A DNA stretch of 64,000 bases from Cyclina sinensis (Eukaryota; Mollusca; Bivalvia; Venerida; Veneridae). The stretch is taken from contig JAAONU010000001.1 of the NCBI GenBank assembly GCA_012932295.1, forward strand, positions 27,070,550-27,134,549, in the 5' to 3' direction. Below the pieces are notes generated by a model. The model was not told the origin of the DNA. It did no database searches and worked only from the letters and a program-made list of their open reading frames with translations. Each line of letters opens with the position of its first letter. Positions within the stretch are counted from its first letter, which is position 1. This document shows, piece after piece, positions 1 through 14,600 of the stretch. A program made the translations under genes and the position numbers.

Positions 1-2528
1 ATATCCTGGTGCAGTATATTATGTGTCAACTGCCACATTTTAGAATGAGTTGATTAAAAAGCTTGGCTCACTGGTAGATTAAGAGAAATGTTAATTTTAT
101 CAGGTATTCCGGAACCGTTCTAATACTGTCACAAGAGTGAGTGAATGAAAGGGGCTGTAACAATGTCCAATAATTGGTTTCTTCGGCAAAGGAAATTTTG
201 TACAGATCTATTAATGTCTGAAAAAATATTGAATAAAAACTAATTCGGAAAAAAATGTTTTCCTCGTTTAGTTTACTTTACAGAAGGGTTCGATTTTAAA
301 AATAATTTGATGATAATATTTATTACTTTTTTGGATTTCTTAGTGTCGAGTTGAAAAATGAAGTATAGTAAAGTAACATAATTAAGATTTGAGCAAAAGT
401 AACATTTGCAAAAAGAAACAGAAAGTGAAAAAAACAAACCTGGAAGACTTTGCTTTTACAAAGTGTACTCACAGTCACCTTAATGAGGTATTGTAAAAAA
501 TGTCTCGGATAAAGTTAAGAAAACTAACTTTTAGGATGTTGTTACAGTCCTGTTAGACATGTTAAATATGTTCTTCTTGAATATTTGTGTTCAATTTGGA
601 GGAATTACTGTGCCTAAATGGTGAAATCAAGTGTTGAGATTTTTGAAAGATTTCTCACTTGAAAAGAAAAGGAATGATGAGGGTAAAAAAGAACCCTGCT
701 GAATATGTAGGATGAAATTATTTAAGCCATTGGCATGAAGAATTAGTATTTTGAAGATGATGCTTAATGGCATGTTAATACTGAAATGAAGAGCATGGTA
801 ATTTGTTCATTGAATTAATGTGTTTTGTTTTGTTTCAAGTTCGTTTTTAGCTCACCTGAGCACTATTTGCTCATGGTTAGTTTATCTGATCACTCTGTGT
901 CTACTGTCCATCTGTGTATAGTGCGTTGTCAACATTTCTTTTAAATGACATCGTCTCCTTAACTACTGGGTAAAAATTGATGAAACTAGCCAAGGATATT
1001 CCTTGCATGAAACACTTCCAAAGTTAATCAAAGAATTCCATTCCATGCAGAACTCTGGTTGCTATAGCAACAGAAAGGAAAAACTTTGAAAATTTTTTTA
1101 TCTGAAACTGCAAGGCCTAGAGCCTAGATATTTTGCCGGAGCATCATCTGGAGGTCATCTGCCGTGACTGGGGTCATTCATTAATGGCCCTGTTCTGGGA
1201 GTCACTTAACTTACAATAAATAGGTATAACTTAAAAAGGTTTTCTTGTCTGAAAAAGTATCCCTTATAGGGTAGATATTTTGCATGTTGCATTACCTTAT
1301 GGATCTCTACCAATTTTTATCAAATTATGCCCTTTGGGTCAAAAATGCCCTGCCACAGTGGTCATGTTTTTGTAAAATATTTAAGTCTTGAACATCTTCT
1401 TGTCAGAAACCGTCAGCTGTAGGCATAAGATATTTTGTTTGGAGCAACATCTACAGGTCCTCTACCAAAATTGTCCAAATTATCTCCCTGGGTTCATTAA
1501 TGACCATTCCTTGCCAGTTGATTTTAAAAAGGCTTATATAAGGAAGACTTAAAAAAACCTTCTTGTCTGAAACTGTATGCATTAACTTAAGCTAAGATAC
1601 TTTGTATCTTGCATTATCTGAAGGACCTCTAGCATGTTTTTTTCAAATCATGGCCCTTGGGTAAAAATTTGCCCCACCTTTGATGTATAAAATTGAAGGT
1701 CTTTGTAAAGTTTCAATTCAGAAACTGCAATTTCACTTCTTCTGTTTGCTCATCAGTGGACCAACAACCAGCATACTCAGGTGAGCAATCCAGAGCCATC
1801 ATGGCCCTCTTGTTTACAAAGTGTTTATACTTAAAAAAAACAAAAAAAACAAAAACACTTCTTTTGAATCAACATATTAGTTCATGTTTTGCACACAACA
1901 ACCCTTTGGAAGAGATCTCTTGAATGACATACATTTTTTCCCCCTTGAACCCTTAATGACCTTGACCTTCATGTCAGAATATATATATATTAAAAAGAAC
2001 CCTTCTCTTTTGAAGGATCTACAATTTATTTTCATCAGGTCCTCAGTTAAAAGATTAAAGCACAACATTTGGGGAATGTCATCTTTCAGTGACAGTTCTT
2101 GTTGTGATCTACCTTTAAACACAAGGCCTGAATTAGGAACTGTATGATATTTTTTGAAGTCTATAAGACAAGTTGTTAGAATGACAGGATTCATTTTATC
2201 ATTAAGTTTTGGCAGTTCAAGACACCTCTGTATCATTCTTTCATATATTTGGATTTTTTCTTACAGATAAAATGGAATCTGTAGGTGCTTTTAATCTGAC
2301 AGATGGTTGTGCTTCATTAATCTGTGTTGTTTGAAGATAAGAATTTATGTTGAAAGATAATATTGAATAGATAGATGTTGAGTGTATGCTTTTACATTCC
2401 AAAATGTGGAAGGGGCAGTAAACCTATTTGCAAGGTAATGGCTAGAAAAAGGGGAAAATAATGCCTGCTGGTTTTGAAGAAATTTGAAAAAGAGTTAAGA
2501 TATGATGTGTATTTCTTCTGTATTTTAG
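1..2528 (+). other. Intron of the myosin II gene (5' part of gene outside window)
   Basis: No peptide of the myosin motor (P-loop, switch I, switch II) is visible here, so this is read as the intron preceding the relay-helix exon. It ends in a TTTTAG acceptor at 2523-2528. It holds one full-length dispersed repeat (849-1817) and, at about 2078-2106, a remnant of a second repeat end (GTGACAGTTCTTGTT). The remainder is AT-rich DNA with no recognised content. Confidence 0.7.
849..1817 (+). repeat. Dispersed repeat family A, full-length copy 1
   Basis: Starts AGCTCACCTGAGCAC and ends near GGTGAGCAATCCAGAG + CCATCATGGCCCTCTTG. Both ends can fold into short hairpins. The interior has about 150-bp diverged units carrying 'GGTCCTCTACCAA' and 'CTTCTTGTCTGAAAC'. 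At least ten further copies or fragments of this family occur in the window on both strands. No coding capacity. Confidence 0.85.
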
Positions 2529-2699
2529 ATGAACTCATTTGAGCAACTGTGTATCAACTACACCAATGAGAAGCTGCAGCAGCTGTTTAACCACACCATG
2601 TTTATTCTGGAACAAGAAGAATACCAGAGAGAAGGCATTGAGTGGAAGTTCATTGACTTTGGTCTCGATCTTCAACCTACCATTGACCTCCTGGAAAAG
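2529..2699 (+). CDS. Myosin II exon a: relay helix
   Basis: 57 codons in phase 0, beginning [15 protein letters not shown] and ending IDLLEK before GTTTGC. It encodes the relay helix and the start of the lower 50K domain. The first ATG is internal (Met replaces Leu of the vertebrate FELNSFEQ), not a translation start. Confidence 0.95.
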
Positions 2700-4417
2700 G
2701 TTTGCCCTGGTTTACTCTTGACTTAATACAGTAAACTGATTTTATTAGCTTGCCTGAGCTTAGTTCTTCGGTAAGCAATCCAGGCCATCATGGCCCTTTT
2801 GTTTCACAAAAAGTGTAGGGCTAAGTTCTTACAATCAATATTACCTTATTGTCAATGATGGTGTCTTTTTTTAAGCCTGAAAAGAGAGATAAGAAAGTTC
2901 AGGTTATATTCCACTGACAGATTTTGAACCATTGGCTCTTGTTAAATTGTGTGACTTTCTATCCTTTATTTTATCTATGGAAATATAGACCTACTAATAT
3001 CTTTGGATATGTATGCTGCATTTTTACTAATCTTACCAAATCATGTAATGATGATGAAACTATAAAAGAGTACTTAAGCAGAATGCAGACTGTCAAGGTT
3101 AGGGAGATCATTCTTTACACATCAGAAACTGAAAACAGGAAATATATGTTTTTTAATTTCTGTCTGTTTCAGCCAATGGGTATCATGGCATTGCTGGATG
3201 AAGAATGTTGGTTTCCGAAAGCAACAGACAAGACATTTGTAGACAAGCTTATTGCTCAACATTCCACACACCCTAAGTTCGAGAAGCCGGACTTCAGAGC
3301 AGAGGCTGATTTCTCCATGATCCACTATGCTGGCAAAGTGAGCATTGCATTATTTCTCTTATTGATGTGCTCTGCTTGAAATATACACCCTTAAGAAAAA
3401 CGTCTGTCTATCTTAATACATGTTATTTAAATGTTTCAGATAAATGTTATACCACAGAGCAGGGCTCCAGAATAATAAATTATCATGCTTATGTTAGTTG
3501 GTTGTTGACATTACACACAAAAAAATGTTATGTTCAAAGTGAAAGTAAAGAAAGTAGCGCAGATTTCATGTCATTGAATTTTTTAACATCAGTGAATTAA
3601 GCACACTGATTGACAGATGTATGTTTATGTGTTAATTGGTGGTAATTGTCTCGCGCCACTGGTTATAGTGGCAATTTCATGTTTTTTGTGATAGGTATGA
3701 AAGAAGGCATTAGGGAACGATGAGGGTTTGGGTATGAAATTATGGCGTTATTTTATGAAGAGTTACACGTATTTAAAAAAAAAAAAAATATCTGGACCGA
3801 TTATTCAGGAGTTTTGAACATAAAAATTGGTCCAGGAAGCCGAAAATTCAGTGAAAACTGACAATTTTTTGGTTTTCTGGAGCCCGGCCACAGAGTAGAT
3901 ATTACACGACAGAGTAAATAAATGTATACATAGTGATTAGATATTTGGAAATCAAGAGACAATTTATTCTCATTTTTTCAGAGAACAAGTCTGTAAAATG
4001 TGAAAATACAAAAGATATTATGTATGTTATATAGGTGGACTACAGTGCTGACAAATGGTTGATGAAGAACATGGACCCTCTGAATGAAAACGTCGTCTCA
4101 CTCCTGCAGGTCTCCTCCGATCCATTCGTGGCTGCCATCTGGAAAGATGGTAAATATTCATTCTGTTATCTAGCATGCTTTGTATTCTATTATTGCCATG
4201 TCTGATTATTAATCCATAATTTGTCTAACATGGGTGATTGGTTGTTTGCTTTTGTAATTTTCGTTTATATGATATGAAATAAATTTTTTAACACATAGGT
4301 GAAACAACCAACTAATGATACTGAGCAAAAAGACCTGCCTTACATAATTATTTACGTATAGCAATGCTATAAAGCTACATGAAGACTTTCCCTGCAAACT
4401 GTCGAGAAAGTATTAAG

Positions 4418-4461
<44 letters not shown>

Positions 4462-7400
4462 ACATAATTTTACTGTTTCCATATTTCTCTTAATCAGACT
4501 TGCATCATCAGTTAAAAGTTGTTTTAATGTTTGATTTTGATATTCAACTAGTGCATTTGTTTATGAGCGGTAAGTTGCTGCATGACATAATGTTCCCCAG
4601 ATTAGGTCAGTGTCTTTTATGCATCAAGCATAACGCCGTATTTCGTGCATATGTCAGGCAGTTTCATTTGATAAAAATCTTTCCAAAGCACACTGCAAGA
4701 AAGCTCCATTGAGTTCTTGGTTTTATACAATCTACTTATGTTTTCTGACTGTTCTCACAAACCTGTTAGTAAGTATGTTTGAACCACAATCAGCAAGTCT
4801 TTGGTGTTTTTAGTGTACTGAGCTGTTTTGCGAGGCTTGTTTGGCTGTGAACTTAACTGTGTTTCTTTGCTTTCATTGTATTAAACTTGTAAAATGTGAG
4901 CGGAAATAAGTTGTAAATCTTTTTGTAACAAGATAAGCTTGAAAAACAATGAATTGATAAAGAAAACTCTGTTTTTATGTTGATAAAAATAGTTTTATAG
5001 GAATTGAAATATTAATTTATTGAACTATACATATTGTTTTTTCCTTTCTAGATTAAATGGAATTTGTAAAACAGTTGCTTAATGTTACTGAAACTATAAT
5101 AGAAATTTTTAATCAGACCTTCAGCTTTTCAAATGAATTTACATGTTACAGTCCTTTTGATTAAAGCTTTCTGTCATAAGTTTTCAAAAGCTTGCTAAAT
5201 GACTTACAGGAAATTCGTGCTTTCAAGAAATTTTCTACAACATTGCCATTTGGTTTTTATATTTGGTCCAAATCAAAATCTTGTCAAAACTCCTGTTTTA
5301 CTGAGCTGACTGATGTGAGATTTACATTTGTTTTTCTAACACTCTCTCACATTAGTAATGATTTTGTTGCAAGCATTTATTAAAATGTTCTATTGCAATG
5401 ATACATCAAGAGTATTGGTCAAACAACTTGTTGAAATGCAGATCCCGGACAGTTTCCATTAACAAATCAGGAAGTTTTTCTATCAAATAAAACACTGGCC
5501 AAACTCTGCTCTTAAATATTTTTAACCTTCCCACTGACATGTATTTAATTTACATGACCTTGACCATTGAATGACCTTGACTTCAAAGGTCAAGTTATCA
5601 GAAATACTTAATATTGGCATAACTCCCTTATTACTAAACATATTGAGCATATGCTCAAGGTGAGCTATTAGGATGGTCCTTTGTCCAGTGTGCTTCACTC
5701 AGTGTGCGTTGTCATCTTTTACATTTAAACAACATCTCCTAAACCATTTGGCTACATTTGACAAAACTTTGTTGGGATGTTCCTTTGATGAAGCTCTGCC
5801 TAAGTTGTTCATATGATTGAATTCCATCGAGAACTCTGGTTGTTCTGGCAACAGAAATTGTTTCCCGCCTGCTTAGCTCAATAGGTAAAGCACTGGATTA
5901 GTAATCCTTGGGTCCCTGGTTCGACCCCTGGGCAGGGCAAAATTTCTCCATGGCAGTTGATCTTAGACATTGTGTCTAATGTTCATTTGTCTCTCACCGC
6001 TGATTCAGAGTAGATCAAGTGGGAACAGTAGTCAGTCGCTTGCGGAGAAATTGGCAATTACTGGTTAGTTATCCAGGAAAACTGGTTAGGTGGACTGACC
6101 GCCAAGATGTAACCTAGTGTTGAAATCGGCGTTAAAACCCAAACTCAAAATCAATCAACAGAAAGGAAAAGTTTTGAAAAACTTGTCTGAAACCACAGAG
6201 TTTAGAACTTACATATTTTACATACAGGTTCACTTAGAGGTCCTTTTCCAAGTTTGTTCAAATTATGATCCTTCGGTCAAAGTTGGCCCTGCACCAGGGG
6301 TCAGTTTCTTTTTAAATAGACTTATATAGTTTTTTTAAAAAGTTTTTTTGCATGGAGCATCAGTAGAGGTCCTCTACCAAGATTGTTCTTATTATGCTCC
6401 AGGTGACTTAATTGGCTCTGCCCACGGGTCTCTTGATTTTACATAGGTTTATATAGGGAAAACCTTTAAAAGTCTTCTTGTCTAAAACCATCAGCTCAAA
6501 GGTCATTACACCACTTCAGGAGCATTGTCTTGTTTCAGCGACAGTTCTTGTTATTTTCAGCTGAGATTGTCGGACTTGGTGCTACCGATGGAGGGGACAC
6601 AATGTTTGGGGCTCGTACTAGGAAGGGTATGTTCCGAACTGTCAGTCAGCTGTACAAAGAACAGCTTGCCAAACTTATGGCTACACTGAGAAACACAAAC
6701 CCCAACTTTGTTAGATGTATCATTCCAAATCATGAAAAGAAGGTAAGTTTTACATATTTGTAGAGTTTAATATATTACTTGTGTTTGAACACTAATAAGA
6801 TTTTAGTCTGAAAATTTACTTGTGATTAGGACAGTCTGCAAATACATCTTAAAAACAGTTTAGAATTTCTGTCATTGTTATGAGTAAAAATTTAATTTTA
6901 GGCCTATATTTTTATGAGAGGGAAGAAAACAACAATATTGAATTACAATGGTAGTGTAAAGTTTTTAGCTCACCTGAGCACAAATGCTCAGTAGTGAGTT
7001 TTTATGATCATTGATTGTCTAGTGTCTGTTGGCTTGCTTCATCAACAATTAGACTTGAATGTCTTCTCTTCCTCTGCCTCAGAGCCAACTTGGATGAAAT
7101 TTGCCTAGGATATTCTTTGCATGAAGCTTTACTAAAGTTGCTCAAAGAATTAAATTCCAAGCAGAACTCTCATTGCTATGGCAACAAGAAAGAAAAATTT
7201 AAAAATCTTCTAGTCAAAAAGTACTAGCCCCTGAGCCTCAAGATTTGTTATGTAGCAGTGTCTAGTGGACCTCTACCAAGTTTGTTCACATTATGCCCCT
7301 TGGGTAAAAATTGGTTCTACTGTGGGGGGTCACTTGATTTTAATAGACTTGTATAATGAAAACCATAAAGATCTTCTTGTCTGAAACCAAAAAGCCAAGG

Positions 7401-10400
7401 GCTAAAATTTTTGGCTTGGAGCATCAGCTAGAGGATTTGTATCAAGATAGTTCAAATTATGCCCCTGGGGTCATTAATGGCCCTGCCCCGGGGTCACTTG
7501 ATTTTGAATAGGCTTATATAGGGAAGACTAAAAAAATCTTCTCGTCTAAAACCACAAGGCCTGAAACTTAGATATTTTGCAAAGAGCATCAGCTAGAGGT
7601 TCCCTACCAATTTTTTTCAAATTATCTCACCCTGGGGATCCTATTTGTGTAAAATATTTAATCTTTAAAAACATTCTTGTGTGAAACCATAAATTTTAGA
7701 CTAAAAACTTTGCATGAAGCGTCATCTGGAAGTCCTCTACCAAGTTTGTTACGTAGGCCTCTTCATAGTTTATTCAATTGGCCCTGCCCCGTGGAACCTA
7801 TTTGTATGATGTATAAGAGATCTTTGGAAATTGTCAATTCAGAAACTGTAATGTTGCTTCTGATGTTTACTGAACAGCAGACCCCAGAGTATTCAGGTGA
7901 GCGATCCAAGGCCATAATGGCCCTCTTGTTTAATTAGACATAATAGAAATAAATGCAAATTAAATTTATTAACTGTCTTTCCAAAACTTGCCATCACTGA
8001 GATGTTCATTTCCTTTACGACTCGTTTTACTTAGGTCTAAAAGAATCTCAGGGTTGCACAATAAAACTTGTTCTTAATCCTAGGTCCAGACTTTGATAAT
8101 GTAAATAACTTTGTTCTTTAGGCTGGAAAGATTGACTCACCCCTTGTATTGGAGCAGCTTAGATGTAATGGTGTGTTGGAAGGTATTCGTATTTGTAGAC
8201 AAGGCTTCCCGAACAGAATCCTCTTCCAGGAGTTCCGACAAAGGTACGAGCTGCTGACACCTCAAGCTATACCCAGAGGCTTCATGGATGGCAAGAAAGC
8301 TGTAGAAAAAATGGTAATATTTTTTCAGCCTATGAAAGTATTAGTAGAACAAATGAATGGAATTTTAGTCTTATGTTGCTTTGATACCAGAGATTTGTTA
8401 GTCAGTGTGGAAAAAACTTTGTCAGAGTGATACTAGCATGTCACATTCTAATAGTTTGACTAGTATTTGTCAGTTCAAAGTGAAGTAGAAACTGATTTAT
8501 ATCAGCTGTAACAGATAAAGTAGGTGTAGGAAGGGTTTATTATTTGAAAGTCTTACAAAAAGAAATTTATATTGATCATATTGCTTCACAATATGTTTCT
8601 TCCCCCAGATCAATGCACTAGAGTTGGATCCTAACCTGTATCGCATAGGTCAGAGCAAGATCTTCTTCCGTGCTGGAGTGTTGGCTCACCTGGAGGAGGA
8701 GAGAGATCTCAAGTTGACAGATATCATTGTTATGTTCCAGGCATTGTCTAGAGGCATGCTTGCCAGAAGGTATGTTAAATAGTCAGTTTCATGTACTGTT
8801 ATATGTTATGTGAATGTAGTTGTTATGTGTAAAATCTGATGATCTGATCTGCTGTTTCTTAAACAAAGTTGGTGGACTTCTTTTATGACTTTGTTATCAT
8901 AGCGCCAAAGTGCTAAATGTTCTTAATCAATGAATTGACTGTTTCTTTTACCTCACCCCCTTACAGGGCATTTTACCGACGTACACAGCAGCAGAGTGCC
9001 ATCCGTGTTATACAGAGAAACTGTGCCGCTTATCTCAAACTAAGAAACTGGTCATGGTGGAGACTGTTCACTAAGGTAAAGAAATTTGTGGAAAAATGAA
9101 ACTTTCATTATTTGTTTGTAAGAATACTCTAAATTGTTTACTTTGTACATTATTTTGTTACATTGTGTAAGTTTAAGGACATGATGCCTAACTGATACAG
9201 ATCTGATTATAGAGAATTAGAGTACTTCAGACTTTAAATTTCATAAGCAATTTTGTAAGAACCTGTTTAAGGATATAGTATTTCGGAAAAATAATTTTAG
9301 AATTTCCCTTAGCTTGATCTTTTTTAATCATTTACTGTTTCTGTACGACAAGGTTTTATGACATTGAGTCACTTACAGGTGAAACCTTTGCTGCAAGTGA
9401 CAGGTCAGGAGGAGAAGGTTCACACCCTGGAGAATGAGATGATGAAATTCAAGGACAACTTTGAGAGACAAAAACAAGAAACAGAAGAGATTGAGCGTAA
9501 ATATGCCCAGATCATTGAAGAGAAATCAATTCTGGCTGAACAGCTACAAGCCGAGACTGAAATGTGTGCTGAGGCAGAGGAGGTAAAGGGTTTGACATAA
9601 AGAAATTTATCAAGCCTTAAAAAGTTCATTTTCATTGAAAACATGTACAATAAAACAATGCATTTTCAGTATAATTTTAAACAGGGCAGATGCTCACTAA
9701 GTGCTGTCATCAGTTAGATTAGTTTGGTTAATGTCAATATTAGATGTAAGCTGAGAGAAGTAAAAACAAAAAATTTGATATAAACTATATTTAACAGAAT
9801 GTGTTAAAATTATTAGGTGTGTAGGAAAAGATGAAAGACACCTGTGAATGCCGTTTTGAGTTGCAATGTAAAAGTTGCATGTTTTGTCACTTCAGTCCCG
9901 ATTGCGTCTGGTTCAGAAGAAGGAAGAATTGGAAGACATTTTGCATGACATGGAGTTACGTATGGAAGAGGAGGAGGAAAAAGTGGCGGCAATGCTGGAT
10001 GAAAGGAAAAAATACAATCAGACTATACAAGATTTAGAAGAACAGTTAGTTTTGTAGTCTTCTTTTGACTTTTTAAAAAGCTTGCGTATTACAGACTAAA
10101 GTTTCAAAATCTGATGTCTAATTAATAGGAGTTTTAGCATTGGAGAAAGGTGGGGAAAAATTTCATTTCACTGTCTTTGTAATGTTGAGAGGACTGGGGA
10201 ATTTATTAACAAGAGATAGGAAATTGGAGCAACTACACAAGGTATTTTAACATGTTTTGGCTGTGTAGGTGCGTCTCTAATCAGGTATCTAATCACTGAG
10301 TTATTCATATAATGCTATGAATGTAAGACTCTTTTTACTATCACTTAAAACATTTTCAGACTCGAAGAGGAGGAATCAGCCAGACAGAAGCTTCAATTAG

Positions 10401-11579
10401 AGAAAGTCTCAGTGGATGCCAAAATCAAGAAGTTGGAAGAAGACATCGCAGTTCAGGATGACACTAATCAAAAACTAACGAAGGAGAAGAGAAGTTTAGA
10501 AGAAAGACTGAGTGAAGTGAGCTCTTCACTAGTGGAGGAAGAGGAGAAGAGTAAACAGTTAGCAAAACTGAAAAACAAATACGAATCCATCATCGCAGAC
10601 CTAGAGGAGAGACTACGCAAAGAACAACAAGTAAGATGATTTGCCTGAATTTCATTTTAACATTGGTTACTTTGTATTACCTGTTACCAACTACAGGTGT
10701 CATATATGACATGCCTACTGTTTGTTTTGTTCAAAAATTGCTGTTGACGTGTAATTGGAGAATCTGTTTACCTCGCAAGGAAGACATGTTAAAATTGCAC
10801 TGTCTGTCTGTGTTTCTGTCCATGTGTCAGTCCTTCAACTTTTTCATGTATGGACTATAACTTTGTCATGTATGAAAGATTTTCATATGACATGGCACAA
10901 GTGTTCAGTACATAAAATATGTCAGGTTCAAAACCCACATCAGTACGTCAAAATCAATATCACCTAGTTTAAAGGTAATCACATTAGGTCTATAAGTAGA
11001 TCACTTGGCTAGAGGACATATTTTCTCATTGATTTTCATTGAAATTTTGTTTTGTTTTAGGGTATTTCTTACCTTATAGTGACAGTTCTTGTTGTTCCAT
11101 GTCAAGCTATTAAATTTATTATAAGATAGGCCAATATAAGCTAGTGCATAGCCTGTTTTTTTTTCTTTTTTTTTTTCTTTTTTTTAAGGAAAATACATAA
11201 GCAAGAATGGTTTTTATTTGCTCATGATTGTAAGAAAAACTGGGATAGTAGTACAAGTAATATTGAAGGGGTGAAAGTAAAGAATTGTACACAATCAGAT
11301 TTCTTTTGAAGTATAAGCAATGTCCTTAGTTGAAGGCTAAATTGAAGATTGAATAACATAGAGTATGCTGTTTTAGGCAAGACAAGAACTTGAGAAAATT
11401 AAGCGTCGTCTTGAGTCTGAGATTGCAGATCTGAAGGAGCAATTGAATGAAAAGAGACAACAAGTTGAGGAATTGCAGACCCAGTTGGCCCGCAGGGAAG
11501 AAGAAATTCAGGGAGCATTACAGAGGTGAGTTGTGGAGATTTTGTTGAATATAGAACTAGGTTTACCTGGTTTATTTTT

Positions 11580-11626
<47 letters not shown>

Positions 11627-14600
11627 GATATTTCCTACAGGATAGGCAGTAGGAGTCTTGAAAAGAGTACATTGGTGTATTTTGTCTGCCAGAACTAGGT
11701 TTGATGCTTACAAATGTTGACAACATTGTCTTCCTTTTGTATCACACACTTCTTTGGATCAGAAAATGAAACCCTAAGTATTATTCAGTATATATCATGA
11801 TTAATATTAAATTTGAGTCATTTGAATGAAAGGTGATTGGATAAATGAATGAATGTTTACAGAGTGGATGAGGAGGGTGTAGCCAAGTTCACCATACAGA
11901 AACAGTTACGAGAGATGCAGAGCCAGATGCAGGAGCTAGCTGAAGACCTTGATACAGAAAGGGAATCTAGGCAGAAAGCTGAGAAACAAAAGAAAGATCT
12001 GAATGAGGTAACATTTAATTGCTGGTTGTTCATAATTCTTTTTTTTTTCTTTTTTTTTGGGGGGTTATATATTTGTAATTAGTTTCGAGACGAATCTAGA
12101 CTACTGTACAAGAAATAAGAAGTTAAGAAGGTAAAAAAGGATAGTGTGACACTCATTTGTTAACATGTATCTATGTACTCTCCATTTGAATTTTGAGATG
12201 TATATGAAATGTTCATTCTCTGAATCCTTTGATATAAGCTTAGGCCAAAAAAGGGAAAACTCTTGTTGCATTTGGTGTATTTGTTTTATCAGTGTTTTTG
12301 TTTTATTAGACATCTCTATTTATTTAACAGACATAAATTATTCAGAAACATTGGTTAGTCCAAACAGTATGCTTACATTGTTGGAACATCACACAAAAAG
12401 ACACAATTTTGCAGGTATGAAAATGTATTTCAGGAACTTGAAGCCTTGAAAACAGAGCTAGAAGATTCTCTGGATACAACAGCTGCCGTTCAGGACCTAC
12501 GAGTCAAACGTGAAGATGAACTAAAGGACCTTAAAGTCACGATTGATAAGAACCAGAAGACTTATGAAGCTCAGGTGGCAGACATGCGTAGCAAACACCA
12601 GCAGCAGATTGAGCAGTTCAGTGAGGAGCTAGAAAATGCTAGGAAGGTGAGAACTTGAAACTGGGTTGAGAGTTTAAAGGGAGATATATTTCAACACATT
12701 GCTTTTCCTCCAACTTATACTCCTTTTTGTTTTTTACCCAGTCAATTACTTTTTGTTTGAACTTCCATTGATACGGACACATTGCTAACAAAAATCTTTA
12801 AAACATAACCAATCAAGATTCAAGAATCTGAGTCGTCTGTCCATGAGTCAGCACCTTCCATGAACCTTTACCATTAAACTGTGGTCAAGTTCCCCAAAGC
12901 TAAAAATATACTTTTGTACTTTTCATTATTGAGCCTTCATTTATTGACCGATATCTGAGATATTTGGTATGAAGGTTCCTTGCATGGACCTCTTCGCATG
13001 AAAATATCATAAAACATTTATTACTAATAGATCTCCTTTCTTTTCCTGAACAGCCTGATTCCATCATGGGTTCAGAGGTACTGGCATATTTTGCCATGTC
13101 TGCATGATAGTGATTTCACAGTATTTTACAAACCACTGGCCTGATTTCAGGATTAATTAACACAACTAATGATGAAACTTCAGCAATGGGACAGATTAAG
13201 GGCCATCATGGCCCGCTTGTTATATTTTATTTTTATATTTTCTATCTTTTTTCTTTGGAAAGTTGTACTTGGTGTACTAAGTCTCTTGACTTCTTGTTTA
13301 TTAGAAGTTTGATTTTGTTTGGGCAGATAATAGAAAGATAAATGTACTGTTTTACACTTTTTCATTGGTTGTCAGTTTACCTCCCTATTAAAGAGAAAAA
13401 ATAGACATTTAGAAAATGTGCGTTTCATTTATTATAGACCAGGGCCCAGTTAGAGAAGACAAAGACAACTCTTGAAGTAGAGAACCAGGATCTAGCCAAT
13501 GATCTTAAACAAGTACAGATGGCAAAACAAGAGTCAGAGCGCAAACGCAAACAAGCAGAAGCCTCTGTCTCAGAATTGAATATCAAATTAGCTGAATTGG
13601 AAAGAATAAAAAGTGACCAGTCAGACAAATTTATGAAGAGTCAGTCCGAGCTGGAGTCACTGTCCACGCAGCTTGAAACTGCAGATACTAAATATATACA
13701 ATTGTCACAGAAATTGTCGTCACTTGAGGCTCAACTGGCAGATGCACAGGTAGGTGGTCTTAGAATATTTTCTGATGCTGGTTTCTTCTGATTAGGAATA
13801 TTTTCAAATTTCCTGGAAAAAATGGAGCGGAATATAGTTTGTTAGAAAGGTTATGAACTCAAAGATAGTTGACTTGGGGTGATAAATGTAATGATTGAAA
13901 AGAACATAGGAGGATTAGTAATTGAATATTGTCACCCAGTTCTTAGACCTTTTAATAAAGCTACTTTTCATATACTAGATAGGTTCATGTGATATTACTG
14001 AGCTAACCACTTTGTTTTAGGAAATGGTTCAGGAAGAAACACGTGGCAAGCTTGCTGCTCAGGCGAAACTACGACAGGAAGCAGACGAGAAAGAAATGTT
14101 GAAGGAGAAGTTGGAAGAAGAAGAGGATGCTAAACGCCAGCTAGAGAAACATGTACAAGACCTGCAACAGAAGGTGAGAAGCTGTGCTTGACAGTCATTG
14201 CTATACCAAAGGCTATAATAACATTAACTGGACAAAGTGCCTTCATCATTCAGTTTTGCACCAAGCTCTCAGTATTTTCTTCTTTACAAGATGAAATTTA
14301 CCTTCATTGAAAACAGTTTTTACCAAAAGTTATATTATAGAAGTAAAATTATATTGTTTGAAAGAGGCATCTCATGGCTGTAAGGGAAGTACAGTTTAGT
14401 CCGACATTGCAGATGAAAAGTTTACATTTCCGACTCAGATGTGGGTTTCATAAATCACTGTTGCATTCAGGTCCCCTTTTGAGTTTCCATGTTAGACTCA
14501 GAACTGGTTTTCAGAGGTTTTCAGTGTCTTATTTGTAATGTTGGTCTATATACTTGTTTGTTTTTTCTTGTAGATTGTTGAGGTAAAGAAGAAGGCAGAA

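Larger units (their letters stand above)
4150..6560 (+). other. Myosin II intron with poly-T tract and nested repeats
   Basis: 2411 nt. It contains a 33-T tract at 4421-4453, about 1.2 kb of unassigned AT-rich DNA, then a family A copy (5644-6553) interrupted by a SINE. No alternative loop-2 exon is visible. Confidence 0.65.

Noticed and set aside
2924..3379. 151-codon open frame
   Set aside because: Only 3173-3337 is a myosin exon. The flanking parts are intron read-through before a clear acceptor and after a clear donor.
5868..5942. tRNA-Thr-like sequence
   Set aside because: Stem mismatches, a continuing SINE body and a target duplication show it is a SINE head, not a tRNA gene.
4150..6560. 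Search for an alternative loop-2 exon like the B2 insert of vertebrate myosin IIB
   Set aside because: No short exon with good sites and correct phase was found by eye. The intron is mainly poly-T, a family A copy and a SINE.
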